DNA from: Glandiceps talaboti
Lineage: Eukaryota > Hemichordata > Enteropneusta > Spengelidae
Assembly: GCF_964340395.1 (NCBI RefSeq)
Contig: NC_135555.1
Span: 13,833,246-13,897,245, forward strand
Length of the DNA stretch: 64,000 nt
Reading direction: 5' to 3'
The position numbers and the translations under genes were made by a program. Numbering within the stretch: position 1 is the first letter of the stretch; every line of letters starts with the position of its first letter. Below are positions 1 through 64,000 of this stretch, in pieces. The notes below the pieces were generated by a model. The model ran no database searches. It saw only the letters and a list, made by a program, of their open reading frames with translations, and was not told the DNA's origin.

Positions 1-429
1 TCAAGGAACAATTTCAGATTTATGAAGTGAGTAAAACGGGTTGTCATGGTAATCAATGAATAGAACGGTTTTGTCATTGTAACGGATAATTAACATTGGT
101 GCACTTGTATCATAGGTGTAGAAAAATATCAGTCACATACTAGTATATTGTTGACACTCACAACCAGAATAACTTGGCTCTGATATACATGCATATTAGT
201 ATTTTTAGATTTTTATTTCATATGTTGACGCATAGTGGGAATAATGATATGGAACTTGGTACAGATCTGATTAGTATCGTATTACAACCTATTATAGGAC
301 AGTCTTTTTCCAGCTTTGTAGAAATCTGGGACGTTGTTGAAATTTTTATTTTTAATAAAATGGAATGTTTGAATTCTTCTTGTGCAAATAAGATGTGTAA
401 ATTCTTCAGCCTTTGATGTGATGAATTCC

Positions 430-600
430 ATATAGTCAAAAGGTTATAATGGCTGGCTTGCAAGTTACTGAGTTCAAACCTCACCACTGCTATGTATTTC
501 CAAACGACTGAAGTCCGTTGACAAGATTTGAACCATTATTTTCCCAGTCAACCCGACTACATAATGTTCTTCATGGAATTAAAGAAGATTAGTAAGGCAC
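430..600 (+). repeat. Possible tRNA-derived SINE remnant
   Basis: gagttcaaacctc resembles a Pol III B box and lies about 40 bases after tggctggcttgcaag, a poor A-box candidate. The rest of bases 1-710 is intron with nothing else seen. Confidence 0.2.
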
Positions 601-710
601 CTATGGACCAGTATAAGTCCTTGTCAGGGTAATAAATGTGAAGCATATTGTGGAAAATCGCAAAATCAAAAACTATGCACTGTTAACATTAACATTTTTA
701 CTTGTCATAG

Positions 711-59985
<59,275 letters not shown>

Positions 59986-62340
59986 TCATCAGTCCAGGCC
60001 TAGGTCTAACCTAGCTACAATGTCTGCTTGATGTCGAAGGAACAGCAGCCCAAGGTATCCATGGTAACCACTCAGGAAAGAGGTTAAAACAAAAAAGACA
60101 GCGGAAGAGATGGAAATTTATATCATTTACATCGTGGAAACTTTAAAAAGTGAATTTTATTCACCACGGTAATACTTGGTCATTACCTTGTGTGTATCAG
60201 TCTGTATCTCGTGTATACACTACTCCCAAACATACGCTAATATTATGTTGTTAGTTGTGCAGAGACTGATACCGTGGAAACAAGAAATTTCAAAAAGTAG
60301 CTTCAAGCTTTTTAACAGAATCATGATACATCGTATTTAAAGTAATAATGTTATGAAAATGAAAAAAAATGAAAGTAATAAATATCAATTAAGTTTTAAT
60401 TCAACTGCCCACCTGGGAAGTGTTTAAACAATTTATGATCATGTACATGTTTTGTGTGTGTTTCACAACCATGTTTCTTGAATGTATTGCAGGTGTTTTA
60501 GATTTTTTCGAAAAAAAGTGATTTTCTGTCAAGTTTTTGTACATTTCTTACATTATTCTTACTATACTGTATGCAGCTTTAGCGATATCTGTTCTTGTTT
60601 TTTTGAACCGACAATATTACAGTTTTGTGCTCTCTGTTCCTTCAATTAGTGTACTTTATCCCGTAGGTTTTTCCTCTGCTTTCGTCCCAGAGCAACTTGT
60701 GTTTAGGATTTGTAGTACACATGAGTTGGTAAATATTCGAGGGAAATGCGACAGAGAAGGAATATAGAGGGAATATTGTTATAAAGAAAAAGAGCGGGAA
60801 ATAGAGGGAACGTTTTTAAAGAGCGGAGAATGACGCAACAATGACTGAGAGTAATTGTTAAACTTCACCACACGAGAATTTGTTTGTGAACAGTACTACA
60901 AATCTGAACATTGTATACAGCCCCTCACTGTCATGCCCAAGGCACCTACCCTTATAAAAAATGAAATAGCCCTGATTATTGTAGTCTGCACATATGACAT
61001 ACAACATTTGTAGGGATGTGAATAGTTGCTTTTACACCGTTCGAGCTTGATATTTAGGAAACTGCACATGTCATAATACCAGTGTTTCTTTCAAACATTT
61101 AATTATTGATGACATTATCAGAGATTGCACAACCAGTCAGGGGGTTATAGAATATTTTGGAAATTATTTATTTATTATAGAGAGTCTTTTTTTTAGAGTT
61201 CTTATGTGAAAAACAGTTTTTGTGTGAATTTTGTTATGTCTGCTCTTTTTATCAGAAAAAAAAATCAATTTTATGTGATTTTCATGACAAATTCCGAACC
61301 ACTGAATGTCTGGACAGGTTAACGAAAGTATTGAAATGACAATATTCAATTTGAGAGGAAGTTTGTTTTCAAAGATGAGACCCGTTCTTCGTAACAGAGC
61401 TCCCCAAAACACTGCAGATTTCATAGGAATCCAGAGCACAATTTCCATAGATGCATACATAGTTATAGAGTTCAAAGACTGTACTGATAGTTGGTCGTTT
61501 TACAAATAAATACTTCACTTCTTGTACCCTTTTTATTTCATCTCTAGATAAACTGTATCTAAGCTATGTCATCAAGAGGAAGAAATAGTCCTAAAATTAT
61601 AAACAAAAGAACTTCTTTCTCTATTTTATTTTTATTTTGTTTTAAAATTCTACACAAATGTCTTTTTGGACATTTCATTTTAAGTATAGCACTGTTGGTC
61701 AAGTAGACATCACTTTGTGGTTTGCTTTATATTTAAGAACTGAGTCCCTGATAGTGTTATTTGGTTGATAAAAACCGTTGCAGTTTTGAAACATTTATTG
61801 ATGAACATTTTGTTCATATTTCTATTGACAAAGACAACTTTGAATAATGGTTAGCAATACCCTACATCTTATCTGACTAACCCCCCTCCCCCACCTCTAT
61901 ATTAACACCTAATGTAATATCAAATCATCTAGACTTGATTTTGTTGATAAGCCCCCCTAACTACAATATTATTGTGAAAGAACTCCCTAGTCCTGTTGTT
62001 TTGTTTACAACCTATGTGTTGTGATGTGTTGATGACAGCCCTAGCCAAAGTTTGACATGTAATACATTGGTAGACCTGTTTTCTTATCATTTTTGTTGAC
62101 AAACTCCAAATTTTGGTGTCCCCCTTGTGTCTTGTTAATCCTGTGTATTTGTTTACTTTAGTTGATAAACTCCTGAAATTTTGGTAATTGGGTGATGACA
62201 AAACCCAATTATCTTATTATCGTCGCAAATGTCTTGTTCATTTTCGTTTGATTTTCTGTTGTCATGACATTCTTGCCTGTAGACATTTTAGTGTTGCATA
62301 TCATAATGAAGTGTTCTTAAAGAAGAATTTTTAAATAAAA
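59986..62340 (+). other. 3' UTR and possible polyadenylation sites
   Basis: No convincing coding region follows the stop. AATAAA hexamers occur at 60377-60382, 61505-61510 and 62334-62339. Which is used cannot be told from sequence; the extent of the UTR is therefore uncertain. Confidence 0.5.
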
Positions 62341-62496
62341 AAAAACCATGATAGTAAGAAAGATCTCAAAATGTAATCTGGTCAATTATTTTACAATTTG
62401 TCACATATTAGTTTCAAAGTTTTTTGATGTCTTTTAACTCTTTATGTTCATTTCCTTTTTATTTTGTCATTTTGGAAAAAAACCCAGATAAACATA

Positions 62497-62500
62497 CATG

Positions 62501-62532
<32 letters not shown>

Positions 62533-62561
62533 TACATACATACATACATACATACATACAT

Positions 62562-62598
<37 letters not shown>

Positions 62599-62780
62599 TG
62601 CATACATACATACATACACATATATATTACATATGTACTTACGTATGTACATGTACACAAACACACACACATGCACACACGCACATATATACATATGTAC
62701 GTACATGTACACACACATATATGTACATATGTATGTACATGTACACACACATATATACATATGTACGTACATGTACACAC

Positions 62781-62845
<65 letters not shown>
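62497..62845. repeat. (CATA)n and (CA)n microsatellite
   Basis: CATA tetranucleotides with CA runs and several palindromic acatatgtacgtacatgt blocks (62640-62775), then pure CA to 62842. Downstream of the gene; open frames here are not genes. Confidence 0.96.
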
Positions 62846-62846
<1 letters not shown>

Positions 62847-63770
62847 CATGTGATTGATTTAGCTGCCAGGTTTCTGCTGATGCTTTACAGTCTTGGAATC
62901 CAAGTTAAATTGGTTGGGTTTGTAGATGATTAACCAAAACAAGGTTCTCTGTTAAAACTTCAGTATACAACATTGTAGCTCCGACGCTATGAACTTGTTG
63001 AAGTGGTCAATTTATTCCAATATCTGTCTCACAACAGAACTATTCTGTTGTGAGTTTTAAGTGTGTCGCACCACTGACTTGCTATCCATGGACTTGTAGA
63101 TGTACACATTAGTGGTGTGTATGGCCTACATTTGTAAATTGTTAAACATAGGTGAGGTAAATTTACCGAAGAAAATATATGTTTATCATGACAAATGAAG
63201 TCTGTGTTTAAATCAATATTTCCACCACTTGTTTTGAATTACAAGCACTTGGTGCTAAACACAAGGACAGTTCTGTCAGATGTACACACAGGGATGATAT
63301 TCATAAAGGAACAAATGCCATTCATTCAAAAGACTGTACACTCTCATTCAGATAGAACCTTGCTGGTTGTGTATATTCATAGTTTAGCACTTCTACAGCC
63401 CAACAAGAGGGAGGCCACTAAAGGTGGAAAGAATGAGAGCTGCATTTGTATAAAAAGGCAATCGTAGCAGATACACAGTAGCTTCAAATCAATCGTATGT
63501 ACATATGCTATATGTGATATCAAGTGTAGAGTGGCCTTCTAGTGTCACTCCAAGCAGCTAGGGTGTCTACTACTGTTTCTTACCATTTTTCAATGCAGCT
63601 ATGTGTTCTCACAACTGCTTCCATTTAGCTCAGCTAAAGTTTCAGTTATCTTTCCATACCCTTTAAATTAGAGAATGCACAATACAATTGTTTTTTTTTA
63701 CGATGACATGTGGATGTATTGATTACAACTGTGTGTCCCAGTGATGGACAGAGTTTCTTATACAAGTTCT
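62846..63770. other. Flanking DNA, nothing recognised
   Basis: No reading frame with family resemblance, no RNA gene and no transposon could be supported. Confidence 0.4.
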
Positions 63771-63774
63771 TTCA

Positions 63775-63800
63775 AATAAAGTTTGTGTCTTTGTTACACT
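63775..63800 (+). terminator. Well-formed polyadenylation signal
   Basis: AATAAA at 63775-63780 is followed by a GT/T-rich stretch (gtttgtgtctttgtt), the best poly(A) context in the window. It could serve a very long FHOD 3' UTR or another transcript. Confidence 0.4.
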
Positions 63801-63819
63801 GTAATCTGCCTCTGTTTCT

Positions 63820-63930
63820 CATAGAGCATGCCTTTCTTCCAATATTCATATTTCAAAAGAAGTCACATTTGGGTGATTTTTATAAAGGATTTATATGGGA
63901 CACTGCAACTTTTGATCCTACGGAGGTATG
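63820..63930 (+). other. Possible exon near the right edge
   Basis: A pyrimidine-rich acceptor (tgcctctgtttctcatag) precedes an open frame encoding FYKGFIWDTATFDPTE, ending at acggag|gtatgc. It could belong to a neighbouring gene, but the frame has no recognisable family and evidence is thin. A CA repeat follows. Confidence 0.18.
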
Positions 63931-64000
63931 CACATACACAGGTATCACACACACACACACACACACACACACAATACTTACATGGTAAATGCTGCCTCAA

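Noticed and set aside
62424-62933. Overlapping His/Thr/Tyr- and Cys/Val-rich frames
   Set aside because: They are translations of CA and CATA microsatellites.

Overview
The window is eukaryotic genomic DNA: AT-rich, full of introns, microsatellites and minisatellites, with no prokaryotic gene organisation. Almost all of it is one gene on the + strand, a formin of the FHOD family. The recognisable C-terminal half (FH1 proline stretch, ten-exon FH2/DAD part) matches what I know of animal FHOD1/FHOD3. The organism is most likely an invertebrate animal, probably marine (lophotrochozoan or invertebrate deuterostome); the sequence does not let me name a species.

Layout. Bases 1-710 are intron; the 5' end of the gene, which should encode the GTPase-binding and FH3/DID regions, lies upstream of the window. 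Two ordinary FHOD linker exons follow (711-955 and 2323-2609). From 6.0 to 50.6 kb lies a region I do not recognise from any formin: at least 38 consecutive exon candidates, almost all 30-130 nt but including four large ones (2,019, 4,230, 603 and 1,170 nt). Every one begins and ends in phase 1, so any of them could be skipped without breaking the frame. From 50.8 to 60.0 kb comes the conserved core: the exon with the KDMDFTDL motif, FH1 and the FH2 lasso (50809-51833), then FH2 exons, then a C-terminal DAD and a stop at 59983-59985. The last 4 kb is 3' UTR and flanking DNA with several AATAAA signals and a long CA/CATA microsatellite.

If every candidate were included, the part inside the window would encode about 4,390 codons, against roughly 1,100-1,600 residues for a whole vertebrate FHOD protein. 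The extra sequence is acidic, low-complexity and repetitive. It carries about eleven copies of a short motif, acidic run + [IV]-M-x-[FL]-L-x-x-G-[FVY], often followed by a basic cluster. This resembles the core of the formin autoinhibitory DAD found at the true C-terminus (DEMMELL). My main hypothesis is a giant, heavily spliced FHOD whose linker carries a string of DAD-like decoy or co-regulatory motifs whose number could be set by splicing.

The introns hold tandem repeats (39, 41, 42 and 61 bp families), (GT)n, (CA)n, (CATA)n, (CT)n and (TGAT)n tracts, a decayed Penelope-like retroelement tail on the - strand (1795-2270), a foldback MITE-like element (32869-33006) and a perfect 17-bp hairpin (44254-44298). 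No rRNA, tRNA, CRISPR or second protein-coding gene can be supported. All exon boundaries were read by eye from splice signals and phase; none has transcript support.
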